A stretch of 64,000 nucleotides of DNA from Chloroflexi bacterium 44-23 (lineage in GTDB: Bacteria > Chloroflexota > Anaerolineae > Anaerolineales > Anaerolineaceae). The notes under the pieces were generated by a model. It ran no database searches, was not told the DNA's origin, and saw only the letters and a list, made by a program, of their open reading frames with translations. Where the stretch lies: positions 615,163 to 679,162 of the forward strand of contig MKUW01000028.1 in assembly GCA_001899005.1 (NCBI GenBank), read 5' to 3'. Of the stretch, positions 1 to 9,669 are shown piece by piece. The position numbers and the translations under genes were made by a program. The first letter of the stretch is position 1, and every line of letters starts with the position of its first letter.

Positions 1-209
1 ATTTTTATCTTACTCTCGGACGCTAAAAATGTTGCACCTTTACCAATTGATACATTCTTTCCAACCTCGATATTTGAATAATAAAATAAATCTATTGGAT
101 CGAAAATGAAGTTTTTCCCATATTTCATGAAAGCCGGCTTAAGAATTAACATCTTAATTCGTTTTTGAACACGTAAGAGGAAAATATATAACCAAGCAAA
201 GATTCTCAA
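1..209 (-). CDS. Hexapeptide-repeat acyltransferase, N-terminal part (runs off the left edge)
   Basis: The minus strand reads in frame from a TTG at 209 to the window edge, giving about 69 residues. A basic, hydrophobic start is followed by NIEVGKNVSIGKGATFLAS, a left-handed beta-helix hexapeptide pattern. An AAAGGG Shine-Dalgarno-like sequence lies 7 bases upstream of the TTG, and an in-frame TGA lies just before it, so no longer start exists. Family knowledge: such proteins add acetyl or other acyl groups to sugars. Neighbours place it in surface polysaccharide synthesis. The C-terminal part, which carries most of the catalytic helix, is outside the window, so the acceptor cannot be named. 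Confidence 0.7.
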   Translation of the reverse strand, partial: MRIFAWLYIFLLRVQKRIKMLILKPAFMKYGKNFIFDPIDLFYYSNIEVGKNVSIGKGATFLASESKIK

Positions 210-355
210 CTTAGTACCCTTTAATCATAAGAATTGTAAGAGCAGGTTTAGTAATTACTCTGATCTTGATCCTTCAATATAATCTCTTTAAATTTTTCAT
301 ACAGATAAACCCATTGAAAGATTAGCTTTTAATTTTCTTCGATTTAAAATACTTA

Positions 356-496
356 TTAATTATCCATATCAGAAACGAAACCGTGGATAATGTCTTCAAA
401 TTGGCAAATCACCTCTGCTGGCTAAGTCAAAACTATGGGAATGCTACATATCATTGCTTCAGAGACCACATTTGGCCAACCTTGAGGATATGAAGT
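356..496 (-). pseudogene. Remnant of a GT4-type glycosyltransferase
   Basis: On the minus strand, 494-496 to 356-358 reads TSYPQGWPNVVSEAM, then CSIPIVLT, an in-frame TAG, and a further readable stretch ending DIIHGFVSDMDN and a stop. The first part matches the conserved E-G-x-P-N-V-x-x-E-A-M donor-binding block of GT4 glycosyltransferases. Directly upstream the frame is closed by a TAA, and I see no continuation of the protein. This is therefore the C-terminal debris of a deleted glycosyltransferase gene in the AT-rich polysaccharide island. The rest of 210-662 shows no intact gene. Confidence 0.55.
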
Positions 497-662
497 TTAT
501 AAATGGGAATCTTAATTAAGAGAGAAATCAAATATTCCTTTACAATCCCAAATAGGCGAATTTTAATATTATCTTTGAAATTCCTTTTCTTAATTCAAGC
601 TGTGAGGAAATACATTCATATTGATTATTGCTAATAATTTCTAACGATATAAATAAAAATAA

Positions 663-1871
663 TTATGAATCGATTACTATAGATTCAAGGAAATTTTTAA
701 TTGTTTTAACGTGTTCCCGATTATCAAAACACAATTTTGCTTTTTCCCTACCAGCTATACCTAAGGCAATAGCACTTTCTTTATTCGATATTATTTCAAT
801 TATTCTATTTGAAATTTCTTTCGAGCATGATGGTGAAATTAAATGAGCCTCTTTTCGATCTACTAAGTACATTGAAATATCTAGAATATCGGAAGTAATT
901 ATAGGTCTTCCTGAAGCTAAAAATTCGACTAACCTAGTTGGAAATGCAGCTATTGTCATAATTGTTCTCTCTCTTGGTAAGAGAAGAATGTCAGCCTCAT
1001 ACAAAGCTTTGTAATAGTCATTATCAGACAAATTTCCCCTGAAAATCACATGTTTGTTAACTATTTCATTACTATAATTTAAAAGTTGGATTGCTTTTTG
1101 TGAATTTTTCTCCACGCCAATAATATGTAATTTCACATGTATACCTAAATTTTGTAAAATGTCTAAAGAATCAATAATATATATTAATCCATCACTTTTT
1201 TTAATTCCCCCCACAAAAGTAAGATTTATTTCCCCATTACTTATCTTAACTTTTGACATTTTCAAAAATGGGTCATTTTCAAAATCATAAATTGAAGGTA
1301 TTTTAATGATATTCTTAACACTTTTAGAAAATTTTCTTTCTAGAAAACTAGAAATTACTAGAAGCCCATCGCTATGCTTATCTACAATCAATCTTTTTAA
1401 TAGCGATGATAGAAAATTAAAATCAAAAAGCCAAAAAGTAAAAACACCAGGGGTTGTCCATTCAACAACATCTGAAACTAAAGGAATGTGTCTCCTTTTG
1501 CAGAAACAGTAAATGGGGAATGATTCAATAAAACCGACAGTATATAAAAGAACGATATCAATTTTTTCATTCAACATTAATTCTTCCATATAATCTACAC
1601 TTTTTCTTATAGATAATAGGAAATTAATAGTTTTTTTAAAGAAGCTCTTTCCCCCAGTTTTTATTAATCCGTTAGCTGATTTATATTTTACCTTTTGAAA
1701 ATATGACCAGTCATTATCTTGTTCCAGTAAATCGGTTTTTGTTGTAGAAGATTGAGTAATTACAGTTACATTAATTCCAAGTGAACATAATCCAGTCGCA
1801 ATGTTACGTATCCTTGTCCCTCCGGCATCACCGAAAGGGAACTTAAAATAACCAATAATTAATAAGTTCAT
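663..1871 (-). CDS. GT4-family glycosyltransferase
   Basis: A 402-residue cytosolic or membrane-associated glycosyltransferase expected to add a sugar from a nucleotide donor to a growing surface polysaccharide. The N-terminus (LLIIGYF then FGDAGGTRIRN) is the Rossmann acceptor-side start seen in GT4 enzymes acting on polysaccharides. Around residues 205-215 there is LTFVGGIKKSDGL, the start of the second Rossmann domain. Around 290-330 come ADILLLPRE and RLVEFLASGRPIITSD, the donor-site block with the family E at the expected place. Length is normal for GT4. It ends 4 bases after the next upstream gene and shares its AT-rich base use. Donor and acceptor cannot be told from sequence. Confidence 0.85.
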   Translation of the reverse strand: MNLLIIGYFKFPFGDAGGTRIRNIATGLCSLGINVTVITQSSTTKTDLLEQDNDWSYFQKVKYKSANGLIKTGGKSFFKKTINFLLSIRKSVDYMEELMLNEKIDIVLLYTVGFIESFPIYCFCKRRHIPLVSDVVEWTTPGVFTFWLFDFNFLSSLLKRLIVDKHSDGLLVISSFLERKFSKSVKNIIKIPSIYDFENDPFLKMSKVKISNGEINLTFVGGIKKSDGLIYIIDSLDILQNLGIHVKLHIIGVEKNSQKAIQLLNYSNEIVNKHVIFRGNLSDNDYYKALYEADILLLPRERTIMTIAAFPTRLVEFLASGRPIITSDILDISMYLVDRKEAHLISPSCSKEISNRIIEIISNKESAIALGIAGREKAKLCFDNREHVKTIKNFLESIVIDS

Positions 1872-1874
1872 ATT

Positions 1875-2492
1875 TTACTCAATTGGAATTCCCTTTACAA
1901 AACGCGCTGGGTTCCCCGCCCAAAGCTGATTTGCACCAATGGATTTAGTTACAACGGATTGTGCGCCTACAATTGCCCCTTCTCCTATAACAACACCTTT
2001 TAATATCAAACAATGGCCCCCAATAAAACAATTTCGCATAAAAATTATAGCACTCGTGTCCCCTTTGTCATTCAACGTGCCACGTAAAACCTTGTTTTGC
2101 GAGTGAAAATCAGTATCATAAATATTAGAATCCCCTCCAATAAATACATGGTCTTCAATTAAAATGGAATTTACACAAACAATCGTAGAATTTGAAATTC
2201 CAACATCGTTTCCAATAATTAGCACTCCATCAGGACCAACGTATAACCCTGTTTTTCTAAACCCTCCTACTGGATTTTCAAGAAAGCCTGAATTAATCCA
2301 ACAGTTATCGCCAATTTGTAATTTCGCTTTCCAATGTATATAAAAATCTATAGGGCCGGTTACTCTAAGATTCTTACCAACTCGAACACCTTTTGAAATA
2401 AATAGTAAGTACGCTATAAGTGAGTAATATCTTATTCTAATTTGAGTAATAATTCTCGAAATAAGGTAGGAATAGATTAAGAACATTTTCAT
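1875..2492 (-). CDS. Hexapeptide-repeat O-acetyltransferase (WbbJ/Maa-like)
   Basis: A 205-residue protein with a hydrophobic N-terminal segment (about residues 1-30) followed by left-handed beta-helix repeats such as VRVGKNLRVTGPIDF, LIIGNDVGISNSTIVCVNS and CFIGGHCLILKGVVIGEGA. DTDFHSQ near the middle matches the D-x-x-x-H catalytic region of the maltose/galactoside O-acetyltransferase family. The C-terminus has the usual GNPARFVKG close. Known relatives acetylate O-antigen or capsule sugars with acetyl-CoA. It lies 6 bases after the upstream glycosyltransferase gene on the same strand, consistent with cotranscription. The acceptor sugar is unknown. Confidence 0.85.
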   Translation of the reverse strand: MKMFLIYSYLISRIITQIRIRYYSLIAYLLFISKGVRVGKNLRVTGPIDFYIHWKAKLQIGDNCWINSGFLENPVGGFRKTGLYVGPDGVLIIGNDVGISNSTIVCVNSILIEDHVFIGGDSNIYDTDFHSQNKVLRGTLNDKGDTSAIIFMRNCFIGGHCLILKGVVIGEGAIVGAQSVVTKSIGANQLWAGNPARFVKGIPIE

Positions 2493-2497
2493 TTATG

Positions 2498-3754
2498 TTA
2501 TTGTTTGGTATATTTACTTCTTGAAATAAGTTCTTGGTACAAAGATAAGGTCCTATCAGAGATTATTTGTGGATTATTCCTAGTTAATGCCATTTTACGC
2601 GCGTTACTTCCTAAATAAATGCAAAATTCGGGCGAATTCAACAACTGTGCAATTTTTGTCGCCAATTCCGAATAATTTCCAGGAGTAAACAATAACCCAT
2701 TGTATTCAGGAATTATAAAAGATGGTACACCTCCCGTGTTAGGCCCAATCGAAGGCACACCCATTAAGAGGGATTCAACCAGACTGTTAGGGGAATTTTC
2801 AATAAATGATGGTAAGATAAATATGTTAGCTCTTAATAGTTCTGAAACTATTTCTTTTGCTGATAAATATCCAAGTAATTCAATACTATTATTCAATCCT
2901 AATTTACTAATTAATTTGTAAATATACCGTCCATAACCGGAGATCGGGATTTGCCCACAAATTCTTAATTTTATTTGAAAATTTTCCTGCTTGAGTATCT
3001 TAACTGCTCTTATAAGTGTGTCGATCCCTTTATAAGGGAGAAAAGTGGTAGTAGTAAATAAATTGTTTAAATTTTCTTTTTGATATGACCAAAAATTAAC
3101 ATAAAATTCACTTCGCATTGTTTCATGTATTGAAAAATAATTTGCTCCTGGATTAATTTGCTTTACATAGCTTTTATCGAAATCAGTTCTTCCAATGAAA
3201 TGAGTGTTTTTTTTAATGATTTCATTTTCAATTTCCAAACTCTTTTTCATTTTTATCCAAATATAAAATTCTCTCATCAAAAACAATCTTTTTAAAACAC
3301 TTGTTTTTCCCCAAAATTTCGTATAACATGCGCCTAATAAACCCTGAATAGAAATTACAAAAGGTTTCTTGATAAGGGCATTTAATAATCCATAAAATTC
3401 CTCTGTTCCATGAACATGTATAATGTCAGGATTAATTTTATTAATTAAATCGACACAGGAAGACAAGGGCAAATTATAATTTTGCTTGAAGAGCAAATTT
3501 AATAATTTGCTTAATTTTGAATTCGACTGAATGTTGAGTTTCTTAGGAATTAAATAATATGTCAATTTACCATCATTAAATTTTGAATATTGTTGAATTT
3601 GTTCAGACACCCATACAATTTCAAGAGAAATAGTTGAATTTAAAATAAGTGCTTCTGATAATGAAACCATCCACCAGCCATTATAGTTGGGGTTTAAATT
3701 CAAATATTCCTTAACACTTGGAAATGCACAATTTACAAACCAAAGAACCTTCAA
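2498..3754 (-). CDS. GT4-family glycosyltransferase
   Basis: A 418-residue two-domain glycosyltransferase. The first domain contains NPDIIHVHGTEEFYGL (about 108-123), the acceptor-domain strand found in GT4 enzymes. The second contains LRICGQIPISGYG and SIELLGYLSAKEIVSELLRANIFILPSF in separate stretches, then ENSPNSLVESLLMGVPSI, with the conserved glutamates of the nucleotide-sugar site. The start overlaps the stop of the upstream polymerase gene by 4 bases, indicating translational coupling. It probably extends the repeat unit of the same polysaccharide; the linkage made cannot be inferred. Confidence 0.87.
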   Translation of the reverse strand: MKVLWFVNCAFPSVKEYLNLNPNYNGWWMVSLSEALILNSTISLEIVWVSEQIQQYSKFNDGKLTYYLIPKKLNIQSNSKLSKLLNLLFKQNYNLPLSSCVDLINKINPDIIHVHGTEEFYGLLNALIKKPFVISIQGLLGACYTKFWGKTSVLKRLFLMREFYIWIKMKKSLEIENEIIKKNTHFIGRTDFDKSYVKQINPGANYFSIHETMRSEFYVNFWSYQKENLNNLFTTTTFLPYKGIDTLIRAVKILKQENFQIKLRICGQIPISGYGRYIYKLISKLGLNNSIELLGYLSAKEIVSELLRANIFILPSFIENSPNSLVESLLMGVPSIGPNTGGVPSFIIPEYNGLLFTPGNYSELATKIAQLLNSPEFCIYLGSNARKMALTRNNPQIISDRTLSLYQELISRSKYTKQ

Positions 3755-5034
3755 TTATTAATCCTATTTACTGGACTGGATGAAATAAGAAAATTTAATC
3801 TCCAAATGACAAACCCGACGAAATATAAATTATATGCAGATATCATATTCGCAGAAAATTGTGATTGAATTAAGGTCGAAAAGAATAAAAAAAGAGTGCC
3901 GATGCGCCAAGCATCTACAGCAGAATTATTTCTTTTTAATGACCCTTTGCTGAATAACAATACAAAACCCAAAAATAACAATAGGAATACGAATCCTATC
4001 ACCCCTTGCGATGCAAATGAATCTAGAATTAATCCATGAGATACTGGAAGGGGCGAACCATAGAAAATTCCATTTCCAATAAGAGGTGATTTTCCAAAAT
4101 CCATCCACATAGAATTCCAAATAGATTCTCGTACATTCATATCTGTAGATACGAGATTAGTAAATCGTAATACCTGTAAGTTAGTATTTATTAGAAAAAA
4201 AGATCCTATTAGCAGGAATAAGAGGATTAATAAAAGTTTCTTCTTATCTGATTTAAATAAAACCCAGATTACAAATAATATTAATCCAACAAAGGATCCT
4301 AAAAGATATTGCCGAGCTCCGCTCCAAATAATCACGTAAAATGAGATGGGGATGGAAATTGCAAAAAACAACTTGGTTACGAATTTTTTGTTTTCTTTGT
4401 TTATTATTCCTATAAGCCCAAAGAACAAACCTATCATAGCTACTCTCCCAAACGCATGATAGTTAATTGAGTAGGCAGATGCAGGAATCAATTCAAAGTA
4501 GTTAATTAGGTCAAAAAGAAAATATTTATAATAAGCTGTAAAATTCACCATAACTAAAAAACTTAACAAAATTTCTGTAAGCAAATATGAATAGAGAAAG
4601 TTGTTAAACCCCTTAATGTTTAAGAAAGATATTGATATATTGGGAATAAATAAATTAAATACCAGAATAATAAAAAATATTTTAAAATAATCTGGTGGTA
4701 TTCCATTAATAATCACATTGAATAAAGTCCAACAAATCCACACAAAAATGAAAATCCCGAAAACTAGATCTATCTTTCTAAAATTTCTAAGTTGCTTATT
4801 TCTATAAAAGTGAAGTAGCCAATTAAAAAAAAGTAATGGAATGAGAAAATAATTCAACTGGATACTTATGGTATCTATTAATTTTAGAATGGGGATATTT
4901 ATCCAGAATGATGACGCAATATACACACCTAATAAAATGGACAAATGACCATATAGAGCGATTATTACTAATCCAATTATTAATAATAAACTTAAAAATA
5001 CTGGTAAATTAATTGAAAATAACTGATTATTCAA
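3751..5034 (-). CDS. Wzy-like O-antigen/polysaccharide polymerase or ligase
   Basis: A 427-residue integral membrane protein with about ten to twelve hydrophobic segments and a long extracytoplasmic loop between about residues 290 and 345. The loop contains NVRESIW and PLIGNGIFYGSPLP followed by SHG, and before it lies WSGARQYLLG. These match the Wzy_C/O-antigen ligase family pattern, in which an arginine-bearing loop and a histidine in a later loop act on undecaprenyl-linked glycans. Together with the flippase at 6284-7885 it points to a Wzx/Wzy-type pathway. Family sequence conservation is low, so polymerase versus ligase is not settled. Codon use is strongly AT-biased. Confidence 0.75.
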   Translation of the reverse strand: MNNQLFSINLPVFLSLLLIIGLVIIALYGHLSILLGVYIASSFWINIPILKLIDTISIQLNYFLIPLLFFNWLLHFYRNKQLRNFRKIDLVFGIFIFVWICWTLFNVIINGIPPDYFKIFFIILVFNLFIPNISISFLNIKGFNNFLYSYLLTEILLSFLVMVNFTAYYKYFLFDLINYFELIPASAYSINYHAFGRVAMIGLFFGLIGIINKENKKFVTKLFFAISIPISFYVIIWSGARQYLLGSFVGLILFVIWVLFKSDKKKLLLILLFLLIGSFFLINTNLQVLRFTNLVSTDMNVRESIWNSMWMDFGKSPLIGNGIFYGSPLPVSHGLILDSFASQGVIGFVFLLLFLGFVLLFSKGSLKRNNSAVDAWRIGTLFLFFSTLIQSQFSANMISAYNLYFVGFVIWRLNFLISSSPVNRINN

Positions 5035-5178
5035 AATGAAATTATTATCTCTTGTTTTGTAATAGGTCGAGGTTATAGTTCTTAATTTAATAAAATTTGT
5101 ACTTCAAAATATTCACAAACCATTTCTAAATCTTTCGATAGTTTTTATCCTATAAATTTAAATAAATTATTGTTAGGA

Positions 5179-6273
5179 TTAGATCAAACTCTTAACTATT
5201 TCAATAAATTCATTTGCGCGCGTTTTAGGATTGTGGTCTTGGAAAGTTCGTTCTTGTCCTTTTTTAGCGACAGCTTCCCTCTCGAATGAGTTTGTAAGGT
5301 AAAAATTGATTTTTTCTTTTGCCTCACTTTTTGAATTGTATGTTGCTACTTCATAATCGGGCTCGAATAATGATTTTAAATTTGGTGAATTTTCTGTCAT
5401 CAACAAAGATCCTACCCCTGTGGCTTCAAACATTCTAATGTTACCCGCCAGTCCCATGGCTGCATCACCGTGAATATTTAAGCTAATTAGGCTTGATTGA
5501 AGTATTGCAAACATATCCTTACCAAAAACAGCTGGCTTAGCATCTATTTTTTTGAAAAGACTTTGTAATTTTAGTTGGTATAAGAAATTTATTATTGGCA
5601 AAGGACGTTTGAAAAATCGAGGCTTGTCTACCCAAAATTGAATAGGGACCCTAGTTGACAAATAATACACTAAGTCAATTCGGTTTATAAAGTAATTAGC
5701 CGTTAAACTCCCAGTGAAAGAAACAGGTATTGGAATTGGCACTGATTTTGAGTTGATCTTTTTTACGATATTTGGCTCAAAACAAGGTAACATTTTTTTT
5801 ACTAGCATACCGTTTTGTTTAAAATAATCAATGAAATTATCGTGTGAGCTCAAAACGCAATCTACATTGGTAAGATCAACCGAGAGTCCATCTGAGGAAG
5901 CAACCCAAGTAATTATTTTTTTGCAATAATCTTTGATTTCTTTCAAAAAGGGGCCTAAATAATGCGCCGATCCACATACCCATAATATGTCAGGTGAAAT
6001 ATTTTTAATCTGTTCCTTGATCGTTGTGAATCTTTCATATGTTGAATCATTTTCATTAGCCCAAGCCTTTTGTAACGGTAGAGCGTTGCCAATGATTAAA
6101 TGAACTGTATGACCCATTTGTTCGAGATATGGAATTAAATATGCATACCACAAAAAATAATCTTCTTTAAAAAAATCAAGTTGAGTTGAATACGGCAACT
6201 TAGCAATTTCGTTGTCTCGATAAAACATATTTATATACGAAACATAATAATCCCAAAGTAATAGAATTTTCAT
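5179..6273 (-). CDS. CgeB-like glycosyltransferase (Glyco_trans_1_2 type)
   Basis: A 364-residue protein. The N-terminus (MKILLLWDYY) forms a Rossmann start. The C-terminal third has the pattern of CgeB/spore-maturation glycosyltransferases: SLISLNIHGDAAMGLAGNI, then RMFEATGVGSLLMTE, NLKSLFEPDYEVATY, and a tail with ERTFQDHNPKTRANEF in which the H and the R-x-x-E pattern are typical. Family members transfer sugars to cell-surface or lipid acceptors; the exact reaction is not known. It lies 10 bases downstream of the flippase gene, in the same transcription direction. Upstream of the following gene there is a 144-base AT-rich gap, so a separate promoter for the polymerase is possible. Confidence 0.75.
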   Translation of the reverse strand: MKILLLWDYYVSYINMFYRDNEIAKLPYSTQLDFFKEDYFLWYAYLIPYLEQMGHTVHLIIGNALPLQKAWANENDSTYERFTTIKEQIKNISPDILWVCGSAHYLGPFLKEIKDYCKKIITWVASSDGLSVDLTNVDCVLSSHDNFIDYFKQNGMLVKKMLPCFEPNIVKKINSKSVPIPIPVSFTGSLTANYFINRIDLVYYLSTRVPIQFWVDKPRFFKRPLPIINFLYQLKLQSLFKKIDAKPAVFGKDMFAILQSSLISLNIHGDAAMGLAGNIRMFEATGVGSLLMTENSPNLKSLFEPDYEVATYNSKSEAKEKINFYLTNSFEREAVAKKGQERTFQDHNPKTRANEFIEIVKSLI

Positions 6274-6283
6274 TGAATAACCA

Positions 6284-7885
6284 CTACGTGAATGTTTTGG
6301 GTAAATTTGTTTTTTTCGCTATACCTTTGTAAAGTATATTTACTATGAGGTATAAGTCTCTTTTTCTTTCGGAATAGCCGGGGAATAATCTATTAGCTAA
6401 AAGTATATTGGCACAAAAGAATAACGCTGTAGTTAAATTTCCCAGAATCAAAAATATAAAAGATAAATTCCCATGGAATAGGTCACGCAAAAAATACAAG
6501 GAAATCAATAAAGGCAACACACTAATTATTGGCCCGTACAAATAGGAAAAAAAAACTTTTGCACTATAATTATTCCTTAAGAACTTCACCCAAATACCAA
6601 ATTGAATAAAAGGTCTTGTTAATAATATCGCTACTATCTGTCCCCAACCTGCACCTATCAATCCATAGGTAGGGATCAGCAATAAACTAGAAAAGAAAAT
6701 AACGATCCCAGAAGTGAAGGAAGTTAATGCAACCCATTTTGTTTTACCGGTACCTAACATGTATTGATTTATTGAAATAGACCCACTGCTGATTATTCCT
6801 GCTATTGATAGTATCCGAACCAATTGATAAGCGGAATTTGCAATATCTGAGCCTACGTAAAGAGTCAATATGTCTTTAGAAAAAACAGAAAATGGCCCTA
6901 AAATTAAGATCATCAAAATTATGAGAAACCAACCGGAACGTAATGTTATTTTATTTATCATTTCAATTTTTTTCATTCCCTGCAAATTGCTTAAGGCGGG
7001 GAATAATACTTCACCGATTTTATAAACCAGAGTATTAAGCGTGCTTTCAACAGACCAACCAGTATTATATACGCCAATTTGTGATGGAGTCATGTAAATT
7101 CCTAATAATAATTTATCAGCTTGACTTGATAGCACACCCCCTAATGCAGCTAAATTTTGCCAAACTCCAAATGAAAAACTTTCAGAAAATGCTTTTTTGT
7201 CCCAGCCAGGTAAAACAGATGAGGTGGGGATTAATTTTCGAATAATAATCACCCAAATAAATATTGAAATAATCGCCCAAAAGAATCGTGCTTGAACCAA
7301 AGACAATATATTCCCATTAAAAAATAACACAAGTATAGAAATAAGGATGCTTCCCGAGAAAATTAAACTCGAACCAATCGCAACTAGGTTGTATTTCTGT
7401 AGTGCCGTCGGTAGAGCCATATAACTAGTAACAATTTGATTAGCTGTCCAAGTAAATGCTACCCATTTCAGCGATGAAATAATCATTGGGGAATCAGTTG
7501 GGGGTATATTAAAAACTTTAATTACTAGGACTTTGCTTATTAGAATAATTATGAATGTTCCTAAAAGACCTGAGAAAATATTATATGACAAGGTAGTTCG
7601 CAGAAAATGATTAGCTCCTGTAGAATCGTCCTTCCCATAGGATTCAGCTATAAATTTTATGGTAGCCTGACCAAATCCCAAGTTTAATAATCCCATCGGC
7701 GCAAGTATTGAATTCAATAATACAAATAATCCATAATATTCTAAGCTAAGCCGCTCAATAAATATGGGAATAGATATTAAACCAAGAACTGTTGCAAATC
7801 CAAAAGATGTCAAATTCCAAAGGGAATTCTTCATCAATTTTCTTACAGTCTCCAACAAATTAATTTCTTTATTAATAGTGAACAA
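6284..7885 (-). CDS. Wzx-like polysaccharide flippase (PST family)
   Basis: A 533-residue integral membrane protein with about 12-14 hydrophobic segments, beginning with a basic stretch then SLWNLTSFGFATVLGLISIP. This matches the polysaccharide-specific transport (Wzx, MATE-like MOP superfamily) family, which moves undecaprenyl-diphosphate-linked repeat units across the membrane. The NLGFGQATIKFIAE segment near residue 70 is typical. The start given is a TTG with a weak ribosome-binding site. An ATG at 7834 would remove 17 residues and is equally plausible because the membrane domain begins right after it. It completes a flippase plus polymerase pair with 3751-5034. Confidence 0.85.
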   Translation of the reverse strand: MFTINKEINLLETVRKLMKNSLWNLTSFGFATVLGLISIPIFIERLSLEYYGLFVLLNSILAPMGLLNLGFGQATIKFIAESYGKDDSTGANHFLRTTLSYNIFSGLLGTFIIILISKVLVIKVFNIPPTDSPMIISSLKWVAFTWTANQIVTSYMALPTALQKYNLVAIGSSLIFSGSILISILVLFFNGNILSLVQARFFWAIISIFIWVIIIRKLIPTSSVLPGWDKKAFSESFSFGVWQNLAALGGVLSSQADKLLLGIYMTPSQIGVYNTGWSVESTLNTLVYKIGEVLFPALSNLQGMKKIEMINKITLRSGWFLIILMILILGPFSVFSKDILTLYVGSDIANSAYQLVRILSIAGIISSGSISINQYMLGTGKTKWVALTSFTSGIVIFFSSLLLIPTYGLIGAGWGQIVAILLTRPFIQFGIWVKFLRNNYSAKVFFSYLYGPIISVLPLLISLYFLRDLFHGNLSFIFLILGNLTTALFFCANILLANRLFPGYSERKRDLYLIVNILYKGIAKKTNLPKTFT

Positions 7886-7969
7886 CTATTCTCATTCAAC
7901 CCCGATGTCAAATAATATTAGAATAAATAGATCAATTATTAGTTTAAATTAATTCTAATAAAAGAACAC

Positions 7970-9088
7970 CTATTCAATTAATAATTTTTTAGTGCCGAGA
8001 CAACCATTTATCGCGTTAATGACATCGATGATTCGATTAGCAGGTATCTCTGGATATAACGGCAATGCTAGCGACTCATGCGTTACTCTGGAAGTAATTG
8101 GAAACTCACGAATTATATTATTTTCAATCAAGCATGGTTTAGCCAAAAACAAAGGCTGAGGGTAATATATTTCAGTCGTAATACCTTTATTTTTGAGAAA
8201 AGAAATGTACTCATTCCTGTTTTTTAAACAAATTACGTATAAGTGATACACATGGCTGCGATTAATTATTTCTGAAGGCGTTGTAATTTCAATTCCATTA
8301 ATACTCCTTGAATATATTTGTGCTATTTCCCATCTTGCTTTATTCCATTGATCTACATATTTTAACTTTACCCGTAAAATAGCCGCTTGAATTTCATCCA
8401 AGCGTGAGTTATATCCTAAAATCTCAGGAAAGTATTTTTTCTTCCAGCCATGCGTACGCAACATCCGAACCAATTCGGCAAGATTATCATCATTGGTGGT
8501 AACCATGCCGCCATCACCATATCCACCCAGGTTTTTACTTGGAAAAAAGCTTAAACAGCCCAGGTCGCCAATAGCGCCAGTGTGTTTTCCTTTATATTTT
8601 GCTCCAAATGCCTGGGCATTATCCTCAATCACCATCAAATTATGTTTTTGGGCAATTGCCAATATTTCATCCATATCCGCAGGCAGACCGTAAAGGTGTA
8701 CAGGGATAATTGCTTTGGTTTGCTTGGTAATAACATCCTCAATGAGAGCAGCGTCAATATTATAGGTGTCTGGGTGAATGTCTACAAATACCGGTTTTGC
8801 TCCTACAGACAAGACTGCCCCGGCTGTGGCAAAAAAACTATAGGCTGGAACAATCACTTCATCATTCGGGCCGACACCAATTGCCCTTAATGCGATGATA
8901 AGAGCATCCGTGCCACTGGCTACCCCAATGGCATGTTTTACCCCCAGGTATTCAGCAATTTCCTGTTCAAACGCTTTCTCTTGAGGTCCTAAAATGAATT
9001 TTCCCGATGTAAGCACATTCTGAATAGCAGCGTCTATTTCGGGTTTGATGGAATTATATTGTGCAACTAAATCTACTAAGGGTATCAT
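7970..9088 (-). CDS. wbpE: PLP-dependent sugar aminotransferase (DegT/DnrJ/EryC1/StrS; WbpE-like)
   Basis: A 372-residue aminotransferase that would convert UDP-3-keto-GlcNAcA to UDP-GlcNAc(3NH2)A using glutamate. The start MIPLVDLVAQYNSIKPEI is typical, then GVASGTDALIIALRA binds the phosphate of PLP, VIEDNAQAFGAKYKG carries the aspartate that contacts the PLP ring nitrogen, and SFFPSKNLGGYGDGGM holds the catalytic lysine. Length matches the family. The stop of the upstream acetyltransferase gene overlaps its start by 4 bases. With the two genes upstream it reproduces the wbpB-wbpD-wbpE (wlbA-wlbB-wlbC) set. The substrate is inferred from that context, since the family acts on many keto sugars. 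Confidence 0.87.
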   Translation of the reverse strand: MIPLVDLVAQYNSIKPEIDAAIQNVLTSGKFILGPQEKAFEQEIAEYLGVKHAIGVASGTDALIIALRAIGVGPNDEVIVPAYSFFATAGAVLSVGAKPVFVDIHPDTYNIDAALIEDVITKQTKAIIPVHLYGLPADMDEILAIAQKHNLMVIEDNAQAFGAKYKGKHTGAIGDLGCLSFFPSKNLGGYGDGGMVTTNDDNLAELVRMLRTHGWKKKYFPEILGYNSRLDEIQAAILRVKLKYVDQWNKARWEIAQIYSRSINGIEITTPSEIINRSHVYHLYVICLKNRNEYISFLKNKGITTEIYYPQPLFLAKPCLIENNIIREFPITSRVTHESLALPLYPEIPANRIIDVINAINGCLGTKKLLIE

Positions 9089-9669
9089 TTGATCTCTTCT
9101 TTATTACATAATTCTTGATCAATTAGGCAGTACTCATCATTACAAGCAGGGCAATGAAAAGAGTTTTCATTTACAGCTAATAGTTGAATCCCACACTGGC
9201 ACATCCAGCCATGTGAAACTGCCGGGTTGCCATAATATAAACCGTAATTGGGAATATCTTTTGTCACGACAGAACCGGCACCAATAAAACAAAATTTTCC
9301 GAGTGTGTGCCCGCAAACCACCGTTGCATTCGCCCCAATGGTAGCACCTTTCTTTACTAGGGTCTTTTGATATTCCTGTTTTCTTTCAATATGACTGCGC
9401 GGGTTTATGACATTGGTAAATACCATCGATGGTCCCAAAAAGGCATCATCTTCAATTTCTACACCGCTGTAAACAGAAACATTGTTTTGTATTTTGACGT
9501 TATTGCCAACCACAACACCCGGAGAAATGACTACGTTCTGGCCTATATTGCAATTCTCGCCTATTTTAGAATTGGTCATAATATGGCAAAAATGCCAAAT
9601 TTTGGTGCCTTTGCCAACTACAGCTCCTTCATCTATGTAACTAGATTCATGAATAAAGAATTCTGCCAT
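9085..9669 (-). CDS. wbpD: UDP-2-acetamido-3-amino-glucuronate N-acetyltransferase (WbpD/WlbB-like)
   Basis: A 194-residue hexapeptide acetyltransferase. The N-terminus FIHESSYIDEGAVVGKGTK followed by IWHFCHIM is characteristic of WbpD/WlbB. Then come left-handed beta-helix repeats and FTNVINPRSHIERKQEY. It ends with GNPAVSHGWMCQCG and a Cys-rich tail (CPAC later), the zinc-ribbon-like extension found in this family. The reaction is acetyl transfer from acetyl-CoA to the 3-amino group of UDP-GlcNAc(3NH2)A. It overlaps wbpE by 4 bases and begins directly after the wbpB-like gene, so the three are coupled. Confidence 0.88.
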   Translation of the reverse strand: MAEFFIHESSYIDEGAVVGKGTKIWHFCHIMTNSKIGENCNIGQNVVISPGVVVGNNVKIQNNVSVYSGVEIEDDAFLGPSMVFTNVINPRSHIERKQEYQKTLVKKGATIGANATVVCGHTLGKFCFIGAGSVVTKDIPNYGLYYGNPAVSHGWMCQCGIQLLAVNENSFHCPACNDEYCLIDQELCNKEEIK

